Assembly (NCBI GenBank): GCA_016934645.1
Contig: JAFGSL010000316.1
Location: 1 to 24,193, forward strand
DNA: 24,193 nt
From: Anaerolineae bacterium
GTDB lineage: Bacteria; Chloroflexota; Anaerolineae; B4-G1; SLSP01
Reading direction: 5' to 3'
Positions 14,323 through 21,768 of the stretch are shown here, piece by piece. The translations under genes were made by a program, and so were the position numbers. Every line of letters begins with the position of its first letter. The stretch's first letter is position 1. Under the pieces are notes generated by a model, which searched no databases, had not been told where the DNA came from, and saw only the letters and a program-made list of their open reading frames with translations.

Positions 14323-16200
14323 ATGAATATGCGATTTGTCCCTGACAATGCGTCGCAATTTGATCAAACGCCAGTTGAGCGTGAGCTGGCGGCTAGCCAG
14401 GTTTGGCTGGTCAGGCTGCGGTGGATTGCCAGTCTTGGCGTGTTCGTCGCGACCTGGATTTCTAAAAATATCCTGAAGTTAGGGCTGGCTTCTGTCCCTA
14501 TCTACACCATCGGAGTGTGCATTTTACTCTATAATGCGCTGTTTTGGTGGTGGCTTCGCCAGTGGGAACAACAAAATCAAGGCACAATCACGCGCATACA
14601 GTTCCTGGCTCGTCTGCAAATTGCCGCCGATTGGGTAGCAATGACACTACTGATCCATTTTACCGGCGGGATTGAAAGTCCGGTTCTCCTGTATTTTCTC
14701 CTTCACATTACCCTCGCGGCTATCCTGTTACCAGTTAAAGATACTTATACGTTCGCCATTCTGGCAACGCTCCTGGTTGGCGGATTGGCATGGGTAGAAT
14801 ACGCCAGTATAGTCCCTCACGTCGATATTGAGAAGTATGTGTGTGTATTCTTATATCAAAATCCAGTCTACATCAGTGGAGTGTTGTTCTTTTTCAGTAC
14901 GACAGTCTTTGTATCTGCGTATCTGGCAACTCGAGCCACCGAGCGGCTGCGTGTACAGAGAAACGAGATGATCCTTCTGAGTCATGATTTGCGCCAGACC
15001 TATGAACGTATGCAAATTTTATACGAAAGTGCGCAGGCAGTCAGCTCGACCCTTGAGTTGCAGGAGGTATTGGATCGCCTGACGCGCAATGTGACAGAGG
15101 TCATGGCGGCAAAGGCATGTTCCATCCGCCTCCTGGACAACACTGGCATGAGACTTCGTCTCGTCAGCACTTACGGTCTCAGCGAGACATATTGGCAAAA
15201 AGGTGATCTATTGGCGGATCAAAATCCCCTGGTACGTGAAGTACTGAATGGCACTCCGGTAACTGTACCTGATATTACACAGGATGCCCGACTACTACAA
15301 TACCCCTCTGAAGCTATCGCGGAAGGTATCCGCGCCACATTGACTATCGCACTCGTGGGACGCGAGGGGCCTTTAGGCATTATCCGAGTCTACAAGGACA
15401 CAATCTACACTTTCACCGAAAATGACATAGCCTTTCTCTCTGCGACGGCAAGCCATGGAAGTATTGCCATCGAAAATGCGATAGCCTATCAATCCATCCA
15501 AAACCTGGAAGAAGCTAAACGGAAGTTCATTCTGACGGTGACGCATGAACTGCGCTCGCCTGTCGGCGTGGTGCGGAGTATGTTGAACACCCTGATGGAC
15601 GGCTATGCGGGGAAATTGGCCGAACTTCAGCAGGACATGATCGCCCGTGCACTGCGACGTACCGACTTCCTGCAAACTCTCATCGACGATCTGCTTGACC
15701 TAGCGGCGGGAAAGACCGGGCTACGTCTTGCTGAAGAGACCGAACCGATTGACCTGGTTGGCGTGCTCAACCAAGTCGTCGAGCGCTATAGCATCCCCGC
15801 GACCGAGAAGCATATCGCGCTAGAATTACAGATTGAAAATGATCAACCTCTGACGGTATTATCGACAGCAGAAGAACTCGATCGCGTGTTCAACAATTTG
15901 CTTTCCAACGCTATCAAATATACCCCGAAAAATGGGACTGTGACCGTCAACCTACTGCGTGAAGCGAATGAAGCACAAATCACAGTTTCAGACACCGGCA
16001 TCGGCATTCCAGAAGAATCGCTTCCTAATCTATTCGAGGAATTCTACCGCGCCCCCAACGCAAAGGCGCAGGTCAAAACTGGAACCGGGTTGGGATTGGT
16101 GGTGATTAAAGAAATTGTCACACGCTACGGCGGACGCGTCCAGGTGAACAGTATCCTGGGCAAAGGTACAACCTTTACTGTGGCTTTACCCCTTCTTTGA
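14323..16200 (+). CDS. Membrane-bound sensor histidine kinase (TM domain, GAF, HisKA, HATPase_c)
   Basis: 625 residues from ATG 14323 (AGGA about eight bases upstream). Residues about 28-205 hold roughly six hydrophobic helices in a compact membrane sensor domain; the segment TGGIESPVLLYFLLH between helices is typical of the integral sensors in RegB/PrrB-like and GAF kinases. A short coiled region (QTYERMQILYESAQAVSSTLELQEVLDRL) leads into a GAF domain of about 240-390, then HisKA with H408 in VTHELRSPVG. The HATPase motifs are NNLLSNAIKYTP from 524, DTGIGIP 557-563 and TGTGLGLVV. There is no receiver. A single-domain receiver gene follows 155 bp later, probably its partner. The TGGIESP motif suggests redox or quinone sensing as in RegB, but this is inference. 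Confidence 0.93.
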   Translation: MNMRFVPDNASQFDQTPVERELAASQVWLVRLRWIASLGVFVATWISKNILKLGLASVPIYTIGVCILLYNALFWWWLRQWEQQNQGTITRIQFLARLQIAADWVAMTLLIHFTGGIESPVLLYFLLHITLAAILLPVKDTYTFAILATLLVGGLAWVEYASIVPHVDIEKYVCVFLYQNPVYISGVLFFFSTTVFVSAYLATRATERLRVQRNEMILLSHDLRQTYERMQILYESAQAVSSTLELQEVLDRLTRNVTEVMAAKACSIRLLDNTGMRLRLVSTYGLSETYWQKGDLLADQNPLVREVLNGTPVTVPDITQDARLLQYPSEAIAEGIRATLTIALVGREGPLGIIRVYKDTIYTFTENDIAFLSATASHGSIAIENAIAYQSIQNLEEAKRKFILTVTHELRSPVGVVRSMLNTLMDGYAGKLAELQQDMIARALRRTDFLQTLIDDLLDLAAGKTGLRLAEETEPIDLVGVLNQVVERYSIPATEKHIALELQIENDQPLTVLSTAEELDRVFNNLLSNAIKYTPKNGTVTVNLLREANEAQITVSDTGIGIPEESLPNLFEEFYRAPNAKAQVKTGTGLGLVVIKEIVTRYGGRVQVNSILGKGTTFTVALPLL

Positions 16201-16208
16201 GATGGCGA

Positions 16209-16244
16209 GCCAGATGGCTCGCTATCCGCCATCTGGCCCCTTGT
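16209..16244 (+). terminator. Probable terminator after the membrane kinase
   Basis: Inverted repeat GCCAGATGGC (16209-16218) and GCCATCTGGC (16228-16237), followed by CCCCTTGTATT. The left arm can also pair locally (GCGAGCC/GGCTCGC, 16205-16211 and 16216-16222), so two alternative stems compete. The T-tract is weak. Confidence 0.5.
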
Positions 16245-16273
16245 ATTGTCTCCTAACCTCACTACAATATAAG
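16241..16273 (+). promoter_or_regulatory. Candidate promoter(s) for the single-domain receiver gene
   Basis: TTGTAT (16241-16246) with TACAAT (16263-16268) at 16 bp, and an overlapping second pair TTGTCT (16246-16251) with TATAAG (16268-16273), also at 16 bp. Either gives a leader of about 75-80 nt. It lies directly behind the probable terminator. Confidence 0.4.
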
Positions 16274-16355
16274 TATGGATGACTGCTCGGTCACCCATTT
16301 CTCGGAACGTTCACTTCAAAAGTTTGCTCAAAATACAACATTCAGGAGGGATGCT

Positions 16356-16733
16356 ATGACTCAGAAGCGAATTCTAATCATAGATGACGACCCGGATTTC
16401 ACGCTTGCCCATCGCACTGTACTGGAAAGTGCAGGTTATCTCGTCGATGAAGCATCTAACGGTAAAGAAGGCCTCGTCAAAATGCGGGCTAACAAACCTG
16501 ACTTGATTCTAATGGACGTGATGATGACCAGTCCATTGGAAGGTTACTACACCACACAGCAGATTTCAGACGATCCTACGCCAAATAATATCCCCATTCT
16601 GATGGTTTCATCCATCACCAGTACACAATATGCCGAAGCATTTCCCACAGACCAGTATTTGGACATCCGGGAGTTTATCTCCAAACCCATCAAGCCAGAA
16701 AGTCTACTAGAAACAATTAAGCAGCATATCTGA
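16356..16733 (+). CDS. Single-domain (CheY-like) response regulator
   Basis: 125 residues from ATG 16356, with AGGAGGG six bases upstream. The acidic pocket is D10-D11-D12 in LIIDDDPDF, the phosphoacceptor D54 in LILMDVMM, the Ser/Thr S85 in LMVSS and the Lys K110 in FISKPIKP. The insertion TSPLEGYYTTQQI after D54, with a long loop before the Lys, is seen in a subgroup of stand-alone receivers of anaerobes. There is no output domain, so it must act through another protein. It is the likely target of the kinase ending at 16200. The final 27 bp overlap the end of the convergent DUF89 gene. Confidence 0.9.
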   Translation: MTQKRILIIDDDPDFTLAHRTVLESAGYLVDEASNGKEGLVKMRANKPDLILMDVMMTSPLEGYYTTQQISDDPTPNNIPILMVSSITSTQYAEAFPTDQYLDIREFISKPIKPESLLETIKQHI

Positions 16734-17600
16734 AAACAGATTCTTTACCAGGCCATTGTGACTCTGCCGCACGATCACACTGCCCACCGGCGCACCCAAG
16801 TCGCGCCCGATAACCGGACATTTGACCTGCAAGAGGCAGAATACACGTGGGCCGGCTTCGCTCAGGGTTTCGTAGTTGGCCTGGCCCTTGGCGATGACCA
16901 ATGGGGCGGCGGCGTAGACCTGACGGAAGTCCTCGGAGCACAGGCTCAGAATCGTACCGGGTGCATCGGAGCCGTTGTCGATAAGGGGCGCGCCCGTTTC
17001 CAATCCCGCGGCTAGTGCGTTCTCGCGTGTCGCGTCGTTGAGCGTGGGGCCACCTTTTACGACGTAGGTCACCGGCACTTCAAGCGTCTCGATCAATACG
17101 CGATCGAAGACCGTCTCCCCGGCGTTGTCGGCCAGATAGAGCACGCAGTCGGCGGCATCCAGTGCCGTACGTAAGGCTGCCAGATCGTCAACCGCAAAAG
17201 GCGCAGCCAGCACCCGCTCCACCGCTGCCCAGAGATCGGCCAGTTCATCGGATAGGGCGAAATCGATGATATTGCCCGCAATGCTCAGCCGCACGGCCGT
17301 TTCCAGCGGATCGACACTCTCAGCGACCAAGCCTTTGAGGCGAGGATAGAGCGCCAGGGCTGCACGCGTGCTGTGCGCCTTGAGATTGCGGTAAGGGTCG
17401 CTGTGCCCCATATGCTCGCGCACGATGCGATGCACGCCATAGGCGATTTCCGGCGGGCTTGCGCCAAGCGGCAGCCTTTGCAGCAATGCTAACGTTTGAT
17501 CCATGATTTCGTGCTGCTGGGCATCGTCCGCACCCACTTGCCGGGCCGCACTCAACGCCTGGCGCAGGAAGCAGGGATAGCAATCGAGGTAAGTGCGCAT
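16707..17600 (-). CDS. DUF89/ARMT1-like family protein (putative metal-dependent phosphatase)
   Basis: 297 residues from ATG 17600, which shares one base with the CobW-type gene stop (TGATG). Longer in-frame starts inside that gene are not needed. The family landmarks are visible: N-terminal CYPCFLRQA (C7, C10), AGNIIDF 108-114, DNAGE 158-162, KGGPTLNDAT 182-191 and KGQANYE 238-244. In DUF89 the Asp/Asn residues of these motifs bind a divalent metal, and members dephosphorylate damaged or excess phosphometabolites. The CxxC-containing prokaryotic subgroup has no settled physiological substrate. Being last in the minus-strand gene string and translationally coupled to a metal-chaperone-like GTPase suggests a metal- or cofactor-related role (inference). 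Confidence 0.85.
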   Translation of the reverse strand: MRTYLDCYPCFLRQALSAARQVGADDAQQHEIMDQTLALLQRLPLGASPPEIAYGVHRIVREHMGHSDPYRNLKAHSTRAALALYPRLKGLVAESVDPLETAVRLSIAGNIIDFALSDELADLWAAVERVLAAPFAVDDLAALRTALDAADCVLYLADNAGETVFDRVLIETLEVPVTYVVKGGPTLNDATRENALAAGLETGAPLIDNGSDAPGTILSLCSEDFRQVYAAAPLVIAKGQANYETLSEAGPRVFCLLQVKCPVIGRDLGAPVGSVIVRQSHNGLVKNLFSDMLLNCF

Positions 17601-18664
17601 CAGACGTTGTCCGGGACCTGAGGGGCGTAGGCTGTCGCACCGGTACTCTGATAGGGTATACCTGTGTCGGTCAACGTTGTCTGCAAAGCGGCAGCGATCA
17701 GCGCGCGCAGGTCTTTCGCTGCCATCTGCACCCGCGCGTTGATCAGAACGGTCACGGGCGCGCACAGACGTTCAGGGAGATCGTTCTCCCATGGCGTAGC
17801 CTCATCCAACGTCGTGAAACTGAGCTTAACGCCCCCTTGCGCATCCCGGATAAAGAACTTGAGATGGGCAATGGGATAAGCGATCTGCTGCAAACCGGCG
17901 ATGATCGCCGCGATTAAACGAACGACCGTAGCGCGCTCGGCGCCGGGCAAAGGTGCGAACGTTACCTGCTCGTCGAGCCAGGCCAATTCGGCGGCCCCGG
18001 CAATATAAGGACCGTAGTCCAACGCCAGCGCGGGCGGCAACGGTGGCGCGGTGTGCAAAAGCGCCAGCCACGGCGCGACCCCCTCCGGGGTCAGCGAGCT
18101 TTGCAACAGCAGTGTCTTGTCGGAGAAGCGATGGCGTGCTTGTTGTAAAATGGCATCCGCCTCTTCTGGCAACAAGTCAGCTTTGTTGATCACCAGAATG
18201 TTGGCCTCTTCGAGCTGTTGCGCGAAAATGTAGCTGACGTTATCGCTGAAAGGCAACGGCAATCCCGCAAGGTAACGGCGTAGCAGGCGAATGTCCGCGA
18301 AGACGGAATAGGTGACACGCGCGCCATCCTGCTCTCCCAATGCGCGCAACGGGAGCAGCACCGGCCCGACCAGGTCGACGCACGAGCCAACCGACTCAGC
18401 AAACAGCACCTCTGGGCGCGCTTGCTGCTGAAGTTGCGTGATCCGTTCCAGGAAGTCGCCGTAGTTGCAGCGGAAACACCCACCTGGGACTTCAGCGGTA
18501 GGGATGTCAGCCGTCCCCATAAAGGCGGTATCCACCTGGTAGTGACCTTTATCATTGGTGATCACGCCCACGCGCCGGCCCTCCGCTAACAACGTCTTGA
18601 GCGCGTTGATGATCGCCGTGGTCTTGCCGCTGCCGAGGAATCCACCGATGACGTGTAAGTCCAT
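17600..18664 (-). CDS. CobW/HypB/UreG-type GTPase
   Basis: 354 residues. Walker A GGFLGSGKTT is at 7-16, the switch region holds E90 in LFAESVGSC, and the guanine-specificity motif is NKAD at 160-163. In place of the CxCC metal site of COG0523 proteins there is GGCFRCNYGDF, with C63 and C66 only (a CxxC spacing). The C-terminal half (about 230-354) has the CobW_C-like fold character but is divergent. The family delivers metals or metallo-cofactors to target proteins. It lies three bases after the MinD-type ATPase stop and overlaps the DUF89 gene by one base, so all three are coupled. HypB is an unlikely identity: no HypB His tail or motif is visible. The target protein is unknown. Confidence 0.88.
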   Translation of the reverse strand: MDLHVIGGFLGSGKTTAIINALKTLLAEGRRVGVITNDKGHYQVDTAFMGTADIPTAEVPGGCFRCNYGDFLERITQLQQQARPEVLFAESVGSCVDLVGPVLLPLRALGEQDGARVTYSVFADIRLLRRYLAGLPLPFSDNVSYIFAQQLEEANILVINKADLLPEEADAILQQARHRFSDKTLLLQSSLTPEGVAPWLALLHTAPPLPPALALDYGPYIAGAAELAWLDEQVTFAPLPGAERATVVRLIAAIIAGLQQIAYPIAHLKFFIRDAQGGVKLSFTTLDEATPWENDLPERLCAPVTVLINARVQMAAKDLRALIAAALQTTLTDTGIPYQSTGATAYAPQVPDNV

Positions 18665-18667
18665 TGC

Positions 18668-19564
18668 CTAATCACCACTCCCTAAGCCCTGCTTCTGCAA
18701 CGCAGCCCAGGCTGCCCGCAACGCCTCCGCTGCCGGGCCATCGCCTGCCGTGACCGGCTCACCGCGCACCATTGCATCGGTGATGGTAGGATCGTAGGGC
18801 AAGCTCCCCACCAGCGGGATGCCGTTTGCAGCGCAATAGGTGGTGATGGCCTCTGCCTGCACAGGGCTGAGATCGGCTTTGTTGAGCAAGACCGTCGCGG
18901 GAATGTTGAAATGCGCCGCCAATTCCAGCACACGTTCCAGATCATGCGCGCCGGAGACCGTCGGCTCGGTGACGATGAGCGCCAAATCCGCTCCGGAAAG
19001 CGCGGCGATGACGGCACAGCCGATGCCCGGTGGCCCATCCACCAACAGCAGGTCGGCCTCGTTGTCGAAAGCACGCAGCCGCGCCATCTGCTTGACCAGC
19101 GTGACGAGTTTGCCGGAGTTCTCCTGCCCGGCGAAGAGATGCGCGTGATAAAGCGGGCCGTAGCGCGTCGTGGCGACAAACCACTGCCCGGCGCGCTGTG
19201 CTTGCATCGAAATGGCGTCGGCGGGACATTCGTAGAAACACGCGGCGCAGCCCTCGCAGGCGATGGGATCTACACTGTAAGTATCGCCTAGGCGCGTGCG
19301 CACGCGCACTGCGTCGAAGCGACAGACTTCGGCGCAGCGCCCGCAGGCGATACAATGCGTGGCATCGACGACGGCGATCCTGCCGCCGGTAAAGTCGTGC
19401 GTTTCTTGCGTGACGGGCGACAGCACCAGGCCCAGATTGGCCGCATCCACGTCCGCGTCGGCGAGCACGATCTGGTGATCCTGCGCAGCTAAATGCGTCA
19501 GCGCCGCCGTCACCGTCGTCTTGCCCGTCCCACCTTTGCCACTGAGAATGACCAGTTGTTTCAT
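18668..19564 (-). CDS. MinD/Mrp-type P-loop ATPase with inserted 2[4Fe-4S] ferredoxin domain (copy 1)
   Basis: 298 residues from ATG 19564; a TTG three bases earlier is possible. Deviant Walker A GKGGTGKTT is at 9-17 and DADVDAANLG near 36-45. An inserted ferredoxin domain holds C71/C74/C77/C81 (the last without the usual Pro) and C103/C106/C109/C113-P. Walker B-like LLLVDGPPGIGC follows. This architecture ('4Fe-4S-binding/CobQ-type ATPase') is common in anaerobes beside NifX-fold proteins, and in Desulfovibrio it belongs to the orange-protein complex. It could load or carry Fe-S/Mo-type clusters. A second copy is at 21769-22653; the two are clearly homologous but divergent, so they may form a heterodimer. 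The ribosome site is weak (GGAC). Confidence 0.92.
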   Translation of the reverse strand: MKQLVILSGKGGTGKTTVTAALTHLAAQDHQIVLADADVDAANLGLVLSPVTQETHDFTGGRIAVVDATHCIACGRCAEVCRFDAVRVRTRLGDTYSVDPIACEGCAACFYECPADAISMQAQRAGQWFVATTRYGPLYHAHLFAGQENSGKLVTLVKQMARLRAFDNEADLLLVDGPPGIGCAVIAALSGADLALIVTEPTVSGAHDLERVLELAAHFNIPATVLLNKADLSPVQAEAITTYCAANGIPLVGSLPYDPTITDAMVRGEPVTAGDGPAAEALRAAWAALQKQGLGSGD

Positions 19565-19593
19565 CAATACACGTCCAAGTTTTCAGAAATATG

Positions 19594-20286
19594 CTAGTAA
19601 ATGTAAGGGAGCAAGCGCCAGGAGCGCTGGCAATACGTCTCCCACTCTATGCCAAAAGTCTGGTGCAGCAGCACTTCTTCATCGTGAATACGAAAGAGGA
19701 TCACACCGAGCATCGGAAGGCAGGCCAGCAGTCCCACCCACGAACGAAACAGCAGTGCCAGCCCCGGCGTCGCCAGCAGCACGCCCAGGTAGCGTGGATG
19801 CCGGAGAACGCCATACAACCCGGTGGTGATCAGGCGATGATCTTTTTGCAACGTCACGTCGGGACTGTAAAAGCGGCCTAACGCGATGCCGGACCAGAGC
19901 ACCAGACCGAGGCCTAATCCGACGCCCAGCAGTCCGATCCACCGCAAGACCTCCCCACCGGACCATACGACCAGATCGCGCCGGTCAGCAAACGGTAGGA
20001 ACATCAACCCGCCATACATCACCAGAATGATAGCAATCTTGACAACGGTTTGCCGCGTCACGCGTTGCCCTTTGGCCTCGTCCTTCCCACCGTGGATTTG
20101 GCCCGACGAGATCAGCGCTTGATAGACGACGCCCAATCCGAGCAGCAGGGTCAATCCCGCGTAACCTGCACGCGGCGCGCTGGCGAAGAAGCCCGGTAAG
20201 TCACCCAGCCCCCACCCCAACAGCACGGGAACCAGGTAAATGACCAATGTGCCGAATAGAAAACGCAATGCGCGTAAGGTTTTCAT
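19594..20286 (-). CDS. ICMT/PEMT-like membrane methyltransferase family protein
   Basis: 230 residues with about five hydrophobic segments (about 7-25, 40-58, 82-100, 113-135, 170-195). The C-terminal signature LITTGLYGVLRHPRYLGVL, with HDEEVLLHQTFGIEWETYC before the end, is that of the isoprenylcysteine carboxyl/phospholipid methyltransferase superfamily, where the RHPxY and E/E positions bind SAM. Bacterial members act on lipids, quinols or unknown substrates. The gene begins in an ATGA overlap with trmO, GGAGG upstream, and ends 29 bp before the MinD-type ATPase. No link between membrane methylation and the neighbouring metal genes is evident. The family is clear, the substrate unknown. 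Confidence 0.85.
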   Translation of the reverse strand: MKTLRALRFLFGTLVIYLVPVLLGWGLGDLPGFFASAPRAGYAGLTLLLGLGVVYQALISSGQIHGGKDEAKGQRVTRQTVVKIAIILVMYGGLMFLPFADRRDLVVWSGGEVLRWIGLLGVGLGLGLVLWSGIALGRFYSPDVTLQKDHRLITTGLYGVLRHPRYLGVLLATPGLALLFRSWVGLLACLPMLGVILFRIHDEEVLLHQTFGIEWETYCQRSWRLLPYIY

Positions 20287-20780
20287 GGTTCGTCAAACCT
20301 CCAGTCCGCTTGATGGGTATTGACGTTGGCCTGTACGTGCTCTAGCCACCCCACACGGTCGGCCGTGCCGCCATCAAACGTAGGGACATAAGGCTTGAGA
20401 TCGAGAATGGGCGTGCCGTCTAGCATATCCACGTTTTCCAGGTGCAACACGTTCCCCTCGCGTCCTAGCAGCCGCACCACCGAGAGACCGATGGGATTTG
20501 GCCGCGCCGGAGCGCGGGTGGCGAAGACACCACGGGGTTCGGTATCCATAAAGGGCGTGACCAGCAGCCGGGGTGCAGACGCACGATGCAGATGGTACAG
20601 CACGATCACGTGGGAAAAGCCTTCCAGGTCTTGCAGGCCGGGCGCAAATTCGGGGTCAATCTCGGCCGTGCCGCGTACGCCGGCTGCTCCTGCCGGTTGA
20701 ATGGGCATCCCGGCGACGTCCGTGAAGGGCGTGTGCAAAACGCCGATGGGCCGGTATTGGATGACGTGCGCGTCGGGCAT
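20283..20780 (-). CDS. trmO: TrmO-type tRNA t6A37 N6-methyltransferase (TsaA/YaeB family)
   Basis: 165 residues. It begins with YRPIGVLHTPF and contains ARPNPIGLSVVRLL and DMLDGTPILDLKPYVP, the hallmark motifs of the UPF0066/TrmO beta-barrel SAM methyltransferases that methylate N6-threonylcarbamoyladenosine in tRNA. It is shorter than E. coli TrmO (about 235 residues) because it lacks the C-terminal domain, as in most archaeal and anaerobe versions. These short versions often sit in metal/redox operons and may act on something else; that is inference. The start follows GAGGAG; the stop overlaps the next gene by ATGA. Confidence 0.88.
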   Translation of the reverse strand: MPDAHVIQYRPIGVLHTPFTDVAGMPIQPAGAAGVRGTAEIDPEFAPGLQDLEGFSHVIVLYHLHRASAPRLLVTPFMDTEPRGVFATRAPARPNPIGLSVVRLLGREGNVLHLENVDMLDGTPILDLKPYVPTFDGGTADRVGWLEHVQANVNTHQADWRFDEP

Positions 20781-20788
20781 TGGCCAAA

Positions 20789-21766
20789 CTACTCCTCAGC
20801 CGCAATCACGAAGACCTGCCCCAGGCCACTCTCCAAATACTCCGTGCCAAACGCCTCCGCGAAGGCGCGGCGCGCGGCATCGCCGGTGCAGTGGCTTGGA
20901 GCGATGCGCTGCACGCCGAGTCCCTGCAATTCGGCAATCGTATCAGCGATTTGCGCAGCGTTGGCTTCGCGCAGGTGGAACCCACCGAGCGCCAGATACA
21001 CGTCGCCACCCAGCTCAGTCTTCACCTGGCGCACCAGCGTGGCGATGCCGGGGTGCGCGCAGCCGGTGATGACCACCAGTCCACGCGACGTCTCCAGTGC
21101 CAACGCCTGTTCGCGGATTGGACTCCCGAGTTCACCGGTGGTATGCGCTCCGACGCCGATCTCTTGCGGTCCGGTCACTTCCACCAGCGTCGCGCCGGCC
21201 CGCTGGACGGTATCTTTGAGGCCCGCCGGGAACGAGTGGGGCACGTACACGGTGACGTCGGGATTTTCCGCAAGGAAGGCGGCCAGCCCACCGGTATGAT
21301 CACCGTGGCTATGCGAGAGCACGACGGTGCGCACCGCCTGTGGGTCCAGCCCCAGCGCACGTATGTTCCGTAAGAGGATGTCGCCCTTGCCGCCGGTATC
21401 GAAGAGTATGGGTTGCTCCAGGCCCTCCACCAGGCACGCAAAGCCCCAATCGGTCTGCAGGCGCGCGTCATTGGCGACGTTGTCATACACTACGGTGATT
21501 GTGAGTACTGTTCTGGTTTCCATAGGTTGTGTGTTCGGGGTTGCCGTAAAAGTTGCGACTGGCGTCGCTGTGGATGGCACAGTGGTTGCGGTCGGCCCTG
21601 GTGTTAGTGTCGCAGTGGATGTGGGTGCGCGCGTCACGGTTGCTGTGGGGAATGCCGCAGGCGATTCTGTGGGCACAGTCGCTGGTGAGGGTATGGCAGG
21701 CGTCGTACGCGGGCCACAACCCACCAAGCACACGACCAACATGCTCACCAAAAGCCGCGCCCTCAT
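20789..21766 (-). CDS. Metallo-beta-lactamase-fold lipoprotein
   Basis: 325 residues. Lipoprotein signal: RARLLVSMLVVCLVGC with lipobox LVGC and C17 as the lipid-modified residue. A Thr/Pro/Ala-rich linker of about 60 residues (20-80) follows, in the style of Chloroflexota surface proteins. The MBL domain begins near 85 with LFDTGGKG and the metal motif SHSHGDHTGG (H152, H154, D156, H157); later metal ligands are H in TGCAHPG and in the terminal APSHCTGD. The domain most resembles the COG1237 '7,8-dihydropterin-6-yl-methyl-4-(beta-D-ribofuranosyl)aminobenzene 5'-phosphate synthase' branch, normally cytoplasmic. Here it is predicted to be outside the membrane. GGGAGTAGGA precedes the ATG; two bases separate it from the MinD-type gene. 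Confidence 0.88.
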   Translation of the reverse strand: MRARLLVSMLVVCLVGCGPRTTPAIPSPATVPTESPAAFPTATVTRAPTSTATLTPGPTATTVPSTATPVATFTATPNTQPMETRTVLTITVVYDNVANDARLQTDWGFACLVEGLEQPILFDTGGKGDILLRNIRALGLDPQAVRTVVLSHSHGDHTGGLAAFLAENPDVTVYVPHSFPAGLKDTVQRAGATLVEVTGPQEIGVGAHTTGELGSPIREQALALETSRGLVVITGCAHPGIATLVRQVKTELGGDVYLALGGFHLREANAAQIADTIAELQGLGVQRIAPSHCTGDAARRAFAEAFGTEYLESGLGQVFVIAAEE

Positions 21767-21768
21767 TC

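Noticed and set aside
17600..18664. CobW-type GTPase as HypB for hydrogenase maturation
   Set aside because: It has the GGFLGSGKTT and CobW-like layout, not the HypB metal motif or His-rich stretch, and no other hyp gene is nearby.
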